64,000 nucleotides of DNA from Ectobacillus ponti (GCF_024294785.1 NZ_JANCLT010000014.1:1-64000); one strand, 5' to 3'; positions 43,481 to 52,613 are shown, counted from the first letter of the stretch. Made by a program: numbers and translations. The notes: generated from the letters alone by a model not told the origin.

Positions 43481-44937
43481 AGTTGTCCGAGATACTGTAT
43501 TCCTTTCTCTGTCAGTTCTACACGGCCGCCCCGCTTGATGGCAAGGTTTTGCTGCCCCAGCTCCTTCACCAAATCAAGCTGTTGTTTTTCATTCCAGTCC
43601 TGCAGGCAGCCGAAAGCCTGCTGGTCTGTATATCCATGCAGCCGGTTCATCCGGGAAGCCCTTCCTTGCAGGACAGACAGCAGAGAAGTCAGAGCAGGGG
43701 AGGCCGCTGCAAGAAAAGCAAGAATGGCAGCCGCTGTGCGAGAATCACAGGATAAAGGAATCTGCATGGGCTGTGATGCCAAGCGCCGGAGAGCGTCCCT
43801 TGTCTGCGGAAGCTTCTCCCATTCTGCTTCAAAGGAGACCGCAAAGCTGTCCCAGCGTGTCAGCAGCGTAATATCAGGCAAATGGACCTGTGACAGCTGT
43901 ACGAGCTGGTTTCCGTTGTCCAAAGAGGGGACAACAGCTTGCTCCAACTGTTCAACCATGTGCAGCAAAGGCAGTGGCATTTCCCTGCCCCTCTCGCAGG
44001 CCTCTCTTCCCAAAGCACGCAGCTCTTGGACGGCAGCCGTATGCTCCTGCAAGTACTGCTGCCGGCTCCGGATATGCCCCAACCTTTTTTTCAGCCAATC
44101 GTTTTCCTGCAGCAGCTCCCGAAACAGGGCAATGACAGAGCGCACCCGCTTTTCGGCAAGCGGCACATTAATCTCTTGTACAAAGGTGAGATACTCCTGA
44201 AACGGCTGGTACAGCAGGGTAATTTGCGGCTTTGAAAATTGTAATTTCACGTAAGGGTACTGGAATTCTATTTTCATATCTTCCAGCTGCAGCTGCTGCA
44301 GGTCCAGCGGCACGTCATGAAACGGACGCATCATGACGTCCCGGCGCTCCCGCCAAAAGGCCACACGCTCCTGCGGCTTCATGGCAAAGAGGAAGGATGC
44401 CTTTTGCAGAGAGGACAAGGCAACCAGCTCGCTCTCATGTGCCCGATACAGCTGGATTAATGGGTGCCGGCTGTGGAGCTCCCGGATATGACTTAGAAAC
44501 TTCTCTGGTGAGCGCTTGGAAATATGGGCGCATAGTACGTAATCTTGAATTACGGTTTGGACATGCAGCAGCAGCTCCTGCTTAGAAAGATGGAGCAGCT
44601 CCTTCGTGTAAAATTGTTCTTGCTTTTGCGGAACCCCGCGTTGGAGGCTGAAGGATTTCCACAAAAAAGCATCGGGTTTCCAAAGAAAGGACGCCAGCTC
44701 TTCTTCCCTGGTTACCGGCACAGGAAGGCGGCCGCCGGTAAAAGCGGAGTAAGCGGCCAATTCAGCCTCCGGCATCTGCAGCAGCACCTCTCCGACTGCA
44801 CTGTCCAGCCGCGCCAGCATTCCCCGCATCTGCTTATGGCCAAAGGAGCGAACGGATTTGTTTTTTCGGCCCAAAGGAAGAAGCAGAATAGATTGATATT
44901 TATCATCAGTTAAAGCGAGACCATAAGGCAAAGCCAT
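43465..44937 (-). CDS. Large soluble protein (490 aa), unrecognised
   Basis: The ATG at 44937 follows AATAGGAGAATGTGAT. No family was recognised. The sequence is rich in leucine, glutamine and arginine, with helical and coiled-coil-like stretches (about 240-330). The final 65 residues (LQDWNEKQQLDLVKELGQQ, then VELTEKGIQYL) look like a winged-helix unit. No signal peptide or membrane helix was seen. It is a lone minus-strand gene between the aminotransferase and the 3D-domain protein. Confidence 0.7.
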   Translation of the reverse strand: MALPYGLALTDDKYQSILLLPLGRKNKSVRSFGHKQMRGMLARLDSAVGEVLLQMPEAELAAYSAFTGGRLPVPVTREEELASFLWKPDAFLWKSFSLQRGVPQKQEQFYTKELLHLSKQELLLHVQTVIQDYVLCAHISKRSPEKFLSHIRELHSRHPLIQLYRAHESELVALSSLQKASFLFAMKPQERVAFWRERRDVMMRPFHDVPLDLQQLQLEDMKIEFQYPYVKLQFSKPQITLLYQPFQEYLTFVQEINVPLAEKRVRSVIALFRELLQENDWLKKRLGHIRSRQQYLQEHTAAVQELRALGREACERGREMPLPLLHMVEQLEQAVVPSLDNGNQLVQLSQVHLPDITLLTRWDSFAVSFEAEWEKLPQTRDALRRLASQPMQIPLSCDSRTAAAILAFLAAASPALTSLLSVLQGRASRMNRLHGYTDQQAFGCLQDWNEKQQLDLVKELGQQNLAIKRGGRVELTEKGIQYLGQLQDSV

Positions 44938-45197
44938 ATCACATTCTCCTATTCTACAAAGGTTATACATATATTATACGTTTTGTGGATGGGAACGTAC
45001 AGCATAAGCCCTCCATGTAAAAGGGACAGCAGGAAGGTGCGCTGCATTTTTGGTGAATGGAGTGGTTTTATATTACAGAATTGTATCTTCATTTACAGTT
45101 GGACAACGGTTCCGTTACTTTTCTTGATGGCAATCATTACAGTCACTATCCTTGTATACATTGGCATTACAAAAACCAAAACAGGATGGTGACTGTG

Positions 45198-45845
45198 ATG
45201 AATATAAAAAAATGGTTGATTGCAAGTACAATTACTGCATTGCTTGCTGTATGTGGCATGTGGGCCATGGCAGCAGACATAAAGCATAGATACGAAGACA
45301 AGCAGACGGCGCATACAAAGCTGCTGCAGGAGAAGAAGAAGCTGTACGCGCAGACACAGCTGCTGAAGGAGCAAAGGGAGAGTCTTGAGGCGGCGCTGGA
45401 GCAGCGCAAGCAGCTTGTGCAGCAGAAGGAGCAGGAGCTCGAGCAGACAAAGCAAAGTCTGGAAGCTGCCAACCAAAAGCTTGTTACAAGCGGGATTGTG
45501 GCTCCTGATGAGGCAGGGCTGGCAACCGCAGCAAAAACTATTCAAATGAAAGCAACCGCGTATTCAGCTGATCCGGCTGAAAATGGCGGGACCTATAATG
45601 GCAAGGTGGTAACGAGAACAGGATTCAGCTTGACGGACAATCCACATGCGAAGGTCATCGCTGTTGACCCCTCTATCATTCCATTGGGCAGTACGGTATG
45701 GGTGGAAGGGTACGGCTACGCCAAGGCTTTGGATACGGGCAGTGCCATCAAAGGAAACCGGATTGATGTATTTATTTCGGATAAAGGCAGAATGATGGAC
45801 TGGGGCGTGAAAAGCATCCGGGTGAAGGTCATGAGCGAGGCCTAA
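45198..45845 (+). CDS. 3D-domain cell-wall protein with coiled coil
   Basis: A 215-residue exported or membrane-anchored protein. It has an N-terminal hydrophobic segment (about 6-26), a long glutamine/glutamate-rich coiled coil (about 35-95), then a 3D domain (about 115-213) with the three conserved aspartates in VDPSIIPLG, LDTGSAIKG and IDVFISD and the phrase KATAYSADP. 3D proteins are murein-acting, Rpf/transglycosylase-like enzymes (YocH/YuiC type) used in wall turnover. The start is by AGGATGGTGACTGTG. Confidence 0.87.
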   Translation: MNIKKWLIASTITALLAVCGMWAMAADIKHRYEDKQTAHTKLLQEKKKLYAQTQLLKEQRESLEAALEQRKQLVQQKEQELEQTKQSLEAANQKLVTSGIVAPDEAGLATAAKTIQMKATAYSADPAENGGTYNGKVVTRTGFSLTDNPHAKVIAVDPSIIPLGSTVWVEGYGYAKALDTGSAIKGNRIDVFISDKGRMMDWGVKSIRVKVMSEA

Positions 45846-45882
45846 AGACAGCTGGGCATCGCTTGCATGATTAGTTGACTGG

Positions 45883-45957
45883 ATGAATGTTTGGGTGTTT
45901 AGTATATGTACATTTTTGGCCATGGTGCCGATTACGGCACTGTATGTATCGGCATGA
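45883..45957 (+). CDS. Possible 24-residue membrane peptide
   Basis: The frame starts MNVWVFSICTFLAMV and ends TALYVSA, almost wholly hydrophobic. Its TGA overlaps an ATG of the next small frame (ATGA). There is no clear ribosome site. It may be one half of a two-helix protein broken by a frameshift. Confidence 0.3.
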   Translation: MNVWVFSICTFLAMVPITALYVSA

Positions 45958-46025
45958 CGCTGGCGGGCGCGGCCATCTTGTTGTCCGCCTTGCTGATTTG
46001 GCGCAGGCGGAGGCAGAAGACATAA
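45906..46025 (+). CDS. Possible 39-residue membrane protein
   Basis: An overlapping frame starting MYIFGHGADYG with a single strong helix (LAGAAILLSALLIW) and RRRRQKT. An inner ATG at 45954 overlaps the stop of the 24-residue frame. A strong terminator follows at once, so a transcript ends here. The ribosome site is weak. Confidence 0.35.
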   Translation: MYIFGHGADYGTVCIGMTLAGAAILLSALLIWRRRRQKT

Positions 46026-46054
46026 AAAAAGAAGGCACTCGCCTTCTTTTTTTA
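46023..46054. terminator. Bidirectional intrinsic terminator
   Basis: AAAAAAGAAGGC-ACTC-GCCTTCTTTTTT between the small plus-strand frames and the minus-strand gene. Confidence 0.88.
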
Positions 46055-46055
46055 G

Positions 46056-46373
46056 TTACACCTCAATAACTTCGTATTCGCCGTCCTCAAACATCAGGAT
46101 TTGCCTGCGCTGTCCTTTATGAGACAAGTCGATGACATCATAGCGGCCCAGGGGACGCAGCTTCTGCTGGGACAGATTGACCATCGCTTCTACAGAATCC
46201 AGCAGCACATCCTCGTCTGCAAAGGCGTTTGGCACATTCATTTCATCTGTTTCAAACACGAGAGTGTACTGTGCCCCGAGCAACTCGTCTGTCGGGTTCT
46301 GTCCTTCTTCCTCAATAATGCGGTGCACCTCTTGCAGTGCTTCTTCTTTTGGCTGGTAAACGCGTACGTGCAT
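46056..46373 (-). CDS. Small acidic protein (105 aa), unknown
   Basis: The ATG at 46373 follows TTGAGGAGGAATACATAC. The product is acidic, with an N-terminal VRVYQPKEEALQEVHR segment and C-terminal beta-like stretch ILMFEDGEYEVIEV. No family was recognised; soluble. Confidence 0.68.
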   Translation of the reverse strand: MHVRVYQPKEEALQEVHRIIEEEGQNPTDELLGAQYTLVFETDEMNVPNAFADEDVLLDSVEAMVNLSQQKLRPLGRYDVIDLSHKGQRRQILMFEDGEYEVIEV

Positions 46374-46496
46374 GTATGTATTCCTCCTCAATTAGCCTCT
46401 CTTCACTTTAGCGAATCTGCCGCCGGGATGCAAGCTTCAGTATACATCCCCTTACAGCGGCATACATTGAGGCAGAGGCTATGGGAGGGATGCAAC

Positions 46497-46985
46497 ATGA
46501 AGAGGTTTCTCCGGAAGCTGAAGGAGCAGGCCGCCGCCCTGCACCAGGGACAGTTGCTGGCGAAGGCACGCAGCAGGCTCGGCAAAGCCGGAATTTCCAT
46601 TCCCATCACTGCTGATATGCTTCTCTGGGCCTTCCGCCGCCAGCGGGAGAGCGGGATTCATCATGTCGATATAGCCATCGGAGAAGAGACGGTGACCGTA
46701 AGCGGGCTGACAACGAAGCTTGGGCTGCAGGTGTATTTTGAGGTGGAAATCCGGCCGGTCCGGGCGGAGCAGCGATTGCTGTATTTTCAAATCCAGCAGA
46801 TGAAGCCGCTGAATTACAGCTGGCTGAAGAAGAAGCTGTTTACGAAGCAGCCGGAGGTGTCCTATGAGGACGGATTGGTCATTGTGGATTTGAATGCTTG
46901 GGAGCAGGTGGAGCGTGTGCCGATCGGAACCATTCAGGAATTTCGGATTCAAAACGGGAAGCTGTGGGTGAAGATTGGCCTGTAG
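46497..46985 (+). CDS. Unknown protein (162 aa), basic N-terminus and beta-rich domain
   Basis: The ATG at 46497 follows TGGGAGGGATGCAAC. A basic helical N-terminus precedes a beta-strand-rich region (about 58-160: VTVSGLTTKLGLQVYFEVEIR). The pattern recalls lipid-binding LmeA/DUF2993-like folds, but this is tentative. No signal peptide was seen. It is followed 67 bases later by the DUF6526-like gene. Confidence 0.68.
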   Translation: MKRFLRKLKEQAAALHQGQLLAKARSRLGKAGISIPITADMLLWAFRRQRESGIHHVDIAIGEETVTVSGLTTKLGLQVYFEVEIRPVRAEQRLLYFQIQQMKPLNYSWLKKKLFTKQPEVSYEDGLVIVDLNAWEQVERVPIGTIQEFRIQNGKLWVKIGL

Positions 46986-47052
46986 GCAAATGAGTGGGCA
47001 GTCTGCTTGCATGCCGGTATAATAAGGCGGTTACGGAAAGAGAGGGAAAATA

Positions 47053-47487
47053 ATGAAGGAACAAAACTACAGCAACCACGTGCGTGTGCACCCGCCATAC
47101 CATTTTGTCGGCTCGCTGCTGGTGTTGGGAACAACGATTGCGGCAATGGTAAATCTAATCTTGGCCATTCTGCACGGGGAAAATATTGTGCTGGCGGTAT
47201 GTATGCTTACTGGCATGCTCGGCTTATTTGTCACCTTTGCGCTCGTCCGTCTGTACGCCATGAAGGTGCAGGACCGTGTTGTCCGCGCGGAGGAAAATTT
47301 CCGGCATTACATGTTGACAGGCAAGCAGCTGGATGCGCGTTTGACAATGGAGCAAATCATAGCCCTGCGCTTTGCGGGTGACGAGGAATTTCCCGCCCTG
47401 TGTGAGCGTGCGGCGGCTGAGGGCTTGAAGCCGGACGAAGTGAAGCGTGCCGTACAGAAATGGCGTGCGGATTTCCTGCGTGTATAA
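47053..47487 (+). CDS. DUF6526-like two-helix membrane protein
   Basis: A 144-residue protein starting EQNYSNHVRVHPPYHFVG, the typical opening of DUF6526 proteins. Two transmembrane helices (about 18-38 and 46-66) precede a soluble C-terminal helical domain (about 75-144). The function is unknown. The ribosome site is AAAGAGAGGGAAAATA. Confidence 0.82.
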   Translation: MKEQNYSNHVRVHPPYHFVGSLLVLGTTIAAMVNLILAILHGENIVLAVCMLTGMLGLFVTFALVRLYAMKVQDRVVRAEENFRHYMLTGKQLDARLTMEQIIALRFAGDEEFPALCERAAAEGLKPDEVKRAVQKWRADFLRV

Positions 47488-47516
47488 CAACCGGAATCGT
47501 TGTAGGTTTTTATCGG

Positions 47517-47553
47517 AAAAGCCGCTCTTTCGTCGGAAGCAGCGGCTTTTCTG
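47517..47553 (+). terminator. Intrinsic terminator
   Basis: AAAAGCCGCT and AGCGGCTTTT around a 14-base loop after the DUF6526-like gene. Confidence 0.75.
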
Positions 47554-47641
47554 TTGGTAAAGCTGTCACATTTTGCGCTTGCCTGGGAAATAGGAAATAT
47601 GGCAGACAAGCCGAAATATATATACAGAAGGGAGTGAGCCG

Positions 47642-47824
47642 ATGAGGGAACTGGTTGGGACGTGCCATGCGTGCGGAACGGAGGTGTATTGTACAGGAGG
47701 ATTTCTGAATGGGATTGTCCAGGATGGCAACACTTTTTGTATACGATGTGCGGAGCATGAGGGGGACAAGGCGTGGAAGAATTTGAGCAACGGGGACTGC
47801 CGACCTATATCCGGCGCGGATTGA
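47642..47824 (+). CDS. Small zinc-ribbon protein (60 aa)
   Basis: A GGGAGTGAGCCG ribosome site leads to a frame with CHAC and CIRC pairs, a four-cysteine zinc ribbon. It overlaps the Mug glycosylase gene by 52 bases in another frame. The function is unknown; a DNA-repair link is only suggested by the overlap. Confidence 0.62.
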   Translation: MRELVGTCHACGTEVYCTGGFLNGIVQDGNTFCIRCAEHEGDKAWKNLSNGDCRPISGAD

Positions 47825-48360
47825 AGGTATTATTTTGCGGGATCAATCCTGGGCGCATTTCCGCCATAAAGGGCTATCATTATGCAAATCCGGCTAATTT
47901 ATTTTGGCGCGGTTTATATGAAGGGGGCTTGACGCCGCGGCAGCTGCTTCCCGAGGAGACGGCAGAACTTCTCGAATACGGCTATGGCATCACAGATCTG
48001 GTGGCCCGGCCGACACGTTCATCCGGCGACTTAACCGCCAAAGACTTTGAAGCGGGCAGAGAACAGTTTGTCGGGCTGGTGCAGACCTATCAGCCGCGAT
48101 TTGTCTGCTTTAACGGCGTAACGGCCTTTCGTTACGCGACAGGTTTGCTAAAAGGGAGCGTTCCATTGGGATTGCAGGAAAAGCGGTATTTTGAAACGGA
48201 GGCATGGGAAGGGGCCGAGGTGTTTCTCATTCCATCCACAAGCGGGGCCAATGCCGGGTTTTCCAGGGAGGAGCGGCTGGAGAAGTTTGCAGAGCTGGGG
48301 GAATTGCTGCGGGAGCGGGGCTGGCTGGAGCATTCACAAACAGCGGGGTTGACGCTATAA
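47773..48360 (+). CDS. mug: Mismatch-specific uracil/thymine DNA glycosylase (Mug family)
   Basis: A 195-residue glycosylase. The active-site motif is FCGINPG (about 17-23) and the minor-groove loop is IPSTSGANAG near 155. Mug enzymes remove uracil, ethenocytosine or thymine from mispairs. The GTG start follows AGGGGGACAAGGC and lies inside the zinc-ribbon gene, so the two are coupled. Confidence 0.88.
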   Translation: MEEFEQRGLPTYIRRGLKVLFCGINPGRISAIKGYHYANPANLFWRGLYEGGLTPRQLLPEETAELLEYGYGITDLVARPTRSSGDLTAKDFEAGREQFVGLVQTYQPRFVCFNGVTAFRYATGLLKGSVPLGLQEKRYFETEAWEGAEVFLIPSTSGANAGFSREERLEKFAELGELLRERGWLEHSQTAGLTL

Positions 48361-48414
48361 TGGAAAAGCGCTTATTGAAGAAGCATACACAAATATAGTA
48401 AGGGCGGGATACGT

Positions 48415-49272
48415 ATGACGGTTGCCATCATAACAGATAGTGCCGCGGATTTGGCAAAAGATATGACACATACATACGGAATTGAAGTCATTCCGTTGCG
48501 GGTATACGAAGAGGAAACAGAATACACGGACGGTGGCACCCTGCAGCCGGAGCAGCTGCTGCAGCGCATGCGGGAGGGAGCGGTGTATAAGACGTCGCTG
48601 CCAGCTTATGAAGCGACATATGCTGCATTTGCCTCGTGTGCGGAAAAAGGGGCGCCGTGCGTCTATTTGGCATTCTCTTCTGAGCTTTCGGGGACCTATC
48701 AGTCTTCCCTGTTGGTCAAGGAGGATGTACTGGAGCAGTATCCGGACTTTGAATTGCATATCGTGGATACAAAGTGCGCTTCCCTGGGACAGGGGCTTGT
48801 TGTGCTGGAAGCGGCCAAGCTGGCGGCAAACGGTGCCTCTGCCGGGGAAATTGCGGAACGGGCAGCTGTGACAGCAAGACAAATGGAGCACATTTTCACA
48901 GTGGCGGATTTGCAGTACCTTGTAAGGGGCGGACGTATCAGCAAGGTGGCCGGCTTTGTCGGCGGGCTGCTGAACATTAAGCCTGTTCTGCACGTGGAGG
49001 ACGGCAAGCTTGTTCCGCTTGAAAAGCTGCGCGGCAGAAAGAAGGTGCTGCAGCGCATCTTGGAGCTGGTGGAGGAGCGGGGCACAAACATTGCTGCGCA
49101 AACAATAGGCATCAGCCACGGGGATGACTTGGAGAGCGCGGAGGAGCTTCGGCATATGCTTGCGGAACGGTTTGGCTGCCAAACGTTTGTCATCCATACG
49201 ATTGGTGCCGCGGTCGGCGCCCATGCCGGACCTGGCACATTGGCGTTGTTCTTTTTAAACGAACGCAAATAA
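48415..49272 (+). CDS. DegV-family fatty acid-binding protein (FakB-like)
   Basis: A 285-residue DegV protein. The fatty-acid carboxylate-binding residues lie in KTSLPAYEAT-like (TSLPAY) and the FSSELSGTYQSS loop, with VRGGRISK and HTIGAAVGAHAGPGTL near the C-terminus. FakB proteins present fatty acids to the FakA kinase for phosphorylation. FakA is not in the window. The ribosome site is AAGGGCGGGATACGT. Confidence 0.9.
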   Translation: MTVAIITDSAADLAKDMTHTYGIEVIPLRVYEEETEYTDGGTLQPEQLLQRMREGAVYKTSLPAYEATYAAFASCAEKGAPCVYLAFSSELSGTYQSSLLVKEDVLEQYPDFELHIVDTKCASLGQGLVVLEAAKLAANGASAGEIAERAAVTARQMEHIFTVADLQYLVRGGRISKVAGFVGGLLNIKPVLHVEDGKLVPLEKLRGRKKVLQRILELVEERGTNIAAQTIGISHGDDLESAEELRHMLAERFGCQTFVIHTIGAAVGAHAGPGTLALFFLNERK

Positions 49273-49276
49273 TGTC

Positions 49277-49303
49277 AGCGGAGCCGGCCGGCTCCGCTTT
49301 TGC
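49277..49303 (+). terminator. Intrinsic terminator
   Basis: AGCGGAGCCGG and CCGGCTCCGCT followed by TTTTGC after the DegV gene. Confidence 0.78.
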
Positions 49304-49414
49304 TGTACTGCACCAGTTTTCAGCGGCTGCAGCATCCTTTTCATCTTTTTTGCTGATCCGGTATATCTTCTAGCACTCTCTCATATGTTTGATAGAAAAA
49401 GAGGGGGAATGGAA

Positions 49415-49579
49415 ATGAATCGGACGGAAATGCTGAAGGAAATAGAACGGCTTTTGGAGCAATGCCGCCGGGACTTGCGGGAAGCGGAGCGGGAGGTGCG
49501 GGACATGCTGCGGGAAGAGGTGAACGTACTGACGAAGCGGATTCAAGCAGAGAATGCCAGGGATTTCATTCAAATATAG
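49415..49579 (+). CDS. Small coiled-coil protein (54 aa)
   Basis: The ATG follows AGAGGGGGAATGGAA. The product is almost entirely one charged amphipathic helix, with Arg/Glu heptad-like spacing (LLEQCRRDLREAEREVRDML). Unknown family; possibly a small dimerising protein. Confidence 0.65.
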   Translation: MNRTEMLKEIERLLEQCRRDLREAEREVRDMLREEVNVLTKRIQAENARDFIQI

Positions 49580-49586
49580 CTGGGGA

Positions 49587-49617
49587 TGCCGGCGAAGAGC
49601 CGGTTTTTTCTTTTTTA
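49587..49617 (+). terminator. Intrinsic terminator
   Basis: CCGGC-GAAGA-GCCGG followed by two T-runs. Confidence 0.75.
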
Positions 49618-49627
49618 CGCTTTATGA

Positions 49628-49642
49628 TTTCACTTACCGTAA
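49628..49642. repeat. Copy 1 of intergenic motif TTTCACnnACCGTAA
   Basis: TTTCACTTACCGTAA, 11 bases after a terminator T-run and about 100 bases upstream of the U32 gene. Two further copies are at 52318-52332 and 57459-57473. Confidence 0.6.
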
Positions 49643-49757
49643 TAAAAGAACCGTTAGTTTATGCAATTCCTGCAATTGCTATGCAAAGGCATTTGTAAAC
49701 GAAGTGGTTATGAAGTAATATTAAGTGCATGAGTTTATTTTGGAAGGATTGAGAGAG

Positions 49758-52256
49758 TTGAAGGGCAAACATACAGTGGAATTATTGGCGCCTGTCGGCA
49801 ACTGGGAGTGCTTGCGCGCTGCGGTGGCTAACGGGGCGGACTCCGTGTTCTTTGGAGTGGAAAAATTTAATGCCCGCGTCAGAGCAAAAAACTTCACGAT
49901 GCAAGAGTTGCCGGAAGTGATGAAATATTTGCACAAGTATAACGTGAAGGGCTATGTCACGTTTAATATTTTAGTGTTTGAAGATGAAATGGAAGATGCG
50001 CGTTCCCTGGTGGAAGCATGCATGGATGCAGGCGTGGATGCCCTGATCGTGCAGGATATGGGACTTGTGCAGCTGATCCGCGAGATTTCCCCGGACTTCC
50101 CGATTCATGGCTCTACACAGATGACCGTCACGTCTCCGGAAGCGGTGGCATTCTTGGACCCATATGACCTGGAGGTTGTAGTGCTGGGGCGTGAGAACAA
50201 CTTGAAGCAGATCCAAACCATTGCTGATAAAACAGACACTCCGCTTGAGGTATTCGTGCACGGCGCGCTTTGCGTGTCCTATTCGGGCCAGTGTCTGACG
50301 TCGGAAGTATTCGGCGGAAGATCGGCAAACCGAGGGGAATGTGCGCAAGCCTGCCGTCTGCCGTATGACCTGATGGTCGACGGTGAAAGAAAGGAAATGG
50401 GCAATATCGCATATGTGTTATCGCCAAAGGACCTGGCGGCCATCGAACTCGTGCCGGAGCTGATTGAAGCGGGTGTTTCCACCTTTAAGATTGAAGGCCG
50501 TTTGAAGTCTCCTGAGTATGTGGCGAACGTGGTGAGCAAGTATCGCAAAGCCATTGATGAGTATTTGGCTGGGAGAGAATACACCCCGTCGAAGGAAGAG
50601 ATACGCGAATTGCAGCAAAGCTTCAGCCGTGGCTTCACCTACGGTTTTTTGCGGGGAACAAACAATAAAGAACTGCTTGACGGCACCTTCCCGAAAAGCC
50701 GGGGCGTATATCTCGGTACTGTGAAACAGGTGATGAAGGATGCGGTCGTGTGCGAACTGGAAGCACCGCTCAAGCGCGGCGACGGAATTGTGTTTGATGC
50801 GGGACGCCCGGAGACAAAGGAAGAGGGCGGACGCGTATATGACCTGCGCAAGCGCGGACAAAAGGTGGAAGGCGAAGTGCAGCAGGGCATCGTTGAAATC
50901 GTGCCGGGCCGCCATGATGTGAATCTGACAAAGGTGCACGTCGGCGATAAGATTTGGAAAACAAGCGACCAGGAGCTGGCAAGCCGCCTGCGCAAAACCT
51001 TTGAAGCTGAGCAAGCCTACAAGCTGTTCCCGGTGACGATCCAGGCATATGGCAAGGCAGGCAAGCCGCTTGTATCCGTATGGCGCGATGAAGCAACAGG
51101 CAACATGGTGACAATCGAGTCGGAAGAGCTGCTGCAGGAAGCGCAGAAGCGCCCGTTGACTGCAGAATATCTGTTTGAGCAGTGGGGCCGTTTGGGCGGC
51201 ACGGTATTTGAACTGGCCAATGTGCAGACTGACTTTGCCGGCGATGTCATTGTACCTGTCAAGGAATTGAACCGGATGCGCCGGGACGCGGCAGAACAGC
51301 TGCTCGCACTGCGTCAGGCGCCGCGGCAATATACGAAGCATGCACCAAAAGCAGGTGTCCGAAAGCAGCATGCAAAGACAGATGAACCAAATCTCATTGC
51401 GCTTTGCCGCACGCTGGAGCAGATTGAAGCAGCCGGAAAAACAGACGTGGATTATATCTATGCTGATTTTGAATTTACAACAGATTATCCAAAGGCCGTG
51501 AAGCTCGCACATGAGCTCGGCAAGCGCATTGCGCTGGCAACGCCACGCATTCACATGCCGGGTGAGAACGGTATCCTGAATGGGATTGTACGTGCCAACC
51601 CGGATGCTATTTTGGTAAGAAGTTTAGGGGCCGTGCAGTACTATACAGCACAGCAGTTGGACATTCCGCTGATTGGAGACTTCTCCTTGAACATTGCCAA
51701 TCACAAGGCGGTGGATTTGTTCCTGCAGCGCGGGCTGGACCGGGTGACGCCGTCCTACGATTTGAACATTCAACAGATGATGGATATGCTGGGAATGGCG
51801 GACACAGAGAATATGGAACTTGTCATCCACCAGCACCTGCCGATGTTCCATACAGAACACTGCGTCTATTGCACGTTCCTCAGCGAAGGCACTGATTTTA
51901 CAAACTGCGGCCGCCCTTGCGAAGAGCACCGCATTTCCCTGCAGGACCGGATCGGCATGTCACACCCTGTGCGCGTGGACGTTGGCTGCCGCAATACCGT
52001 ATACAATGCGATTGACCAGTCCGGCGCGGAATACCTGCCGCATTTCCTGAACCATGGCGTCCGCCATTATCGTGTGGAGTTCCTTGAGGAAAGCGGTGCG
52101 AAGGTGCAGGAGGTATTAAAGCTGTATCGCGAGGCGCTGGAAGGCAAGCGGACAGGCACGAGCGTATGGCGCGCCCTGAAGGCGACGAACCAGCTCGGCG
52201 TGACACGCGGGCAGCTGACGAAGGAAAATCATTTGGAAAAGAAATTTGTCAAATAA
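49758..52256 (+). CDS. U32 peptidase-family protein with DUF3656 (RlhA-like)
   Basis: An 832-residue U32 family protein. The N-terminal TIM-barrel-like U32 region has ELLAPVGNWECLRAAVANGAD, and the conserved cysteines lie in the cluster GALCVSYSGQC and RGECAQACRLPYD. A DUF3656-type linker and a second partial barrel with HCVYC and GRPCEEHR follow. E. coli RlhA of this group makes 5-hydroxycytidine in 23S rRNA using an Fe-S cluster; the four-cysteine pattern fits such a role. I favour the TTG at 49758 (GGAAGGA nine bases before); a GTG at 49725 without a good ribosome site would add 11 residues. Confidence 0.85.
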   Translation: MKGKHTVELLAPVGNWECLRAAVANGADSVFFGVEKFNARVRAKNFTMQELPEVMKYLHKYNVKGYVTFNILVFEDEMEDARSLVEACMDAGVDALIVQDMGLVQLIREISPDFPIHGSTQMTVTSPEAVAFLDPYDLEVVVLGRENNLKQIQTIADKTDTPLEVFVHGALCVSYSGQCLTSEVFGGRSANRGECAQACRLPYDLMVDGERKEMGNIAYVLSPKDLAAIELVPELIEAGVSTFKIEGRLKSPEYVANVVSKYRKAIDEYLAGREYTPSKEEIRELQQSFSRGFTYGFLRGTNNKELLDGTFPKSRGVYLGTVKQVMKDAVVCELEAPLKRGDGIVFDAGRPETKEEGGRVYDLRKRGQKVEGEVQQGIVEIVPGRHDVNLTKVHVGDKIWKTSDQELASRLRKTFEAEQAYKLFPVTIQAYGKAGKPLVSVWRDEATGNMVTIESEELLQEAQKRPLTAEYLFEQWGRLGGTVFELANVQTDFAGDVIVPVKELNRMRRDAAEQLLALRQAPRQYTKHAPKAGVRKQHAKTDEPNLIALCRTLEQIEAAGKTDVDYIYADFEFTTDYPKAVKLAHELGKRIALATPRIHMPGENGILNGIVRANPDAILVRSLGAVQYYTAQQLDIPLIGDFSLNIANHKAVDLFLQRGLDRVTPSYDLNIQQMMDMLGMADTENMELVIHQHLPMFHTEHCVYCTFLSEGTDFTNCGRPCEEHRISLQDRIGMSHPVRVDVGCRNTVYNAIDQSGAEYLPHFLNHGVRHYRVEFLEESGAKVQEVLKLYREALEGKRTGTSVWRALKATNQLGVTRGQLTKENHLEKKFVK

Positions 52257-52263
52257 ATTGCTG

Positions 52264-52295
52264 AAAGCCACATCCCTTAGGGTGTGGCTTTTCCG
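52264..52295 (+). terminator. Intrinsic terminator
   Basis: AGCCACA and TGTGGCT with an inner TCCC/GGG, plus TTTTCC, after the U32 gene. Confidence 0.78.
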
Positions 52296-52613
52296 TATTG
52301 CTTCAGACGAATTTATGTTTCACGTACCGTAACGAAAAAATCGTGTATTATGTGGGCTGGCTGTATTTTTTATGAATGGTTATTTATCTGAACGAAGCGG
52401 TCTGAATGCGCCACGTTCCACATAGGAATACATGGTCAGTAAAGCCTGCCGTATCAGTGTAATGCTCCTTAATTTGCAACTCAGACTCATGATACAATAA
52501 GCCGTCTAACACATTTTAGGGTATATTTTATTCTGACAAATCATTCAGTTCGTTGTGTCAAAAACAGGCAGTTTAGCTGAACAATCGTCATTATTTTCTT
52601 TTAACAATCGGCC
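52293..52613. other. AT-rich non-coding stretch with motif copy 2
   Basis: No gene was found. It contains TTTCACGTACCGTAA at 52318-52332 (copy 2 of the intergenic motif) and is richer in A/T than the flanks. It marks the left side of the low-GC island that includes the truncated epimerase-like gene. Confidence 0.6.

Noticed and set aside
44983..45192. 69-codon frame upstream of the 3D-domain gene
   Set aside because: No ribosome site, odd composition and overlap with the promoter/leader region of the 3D gene.
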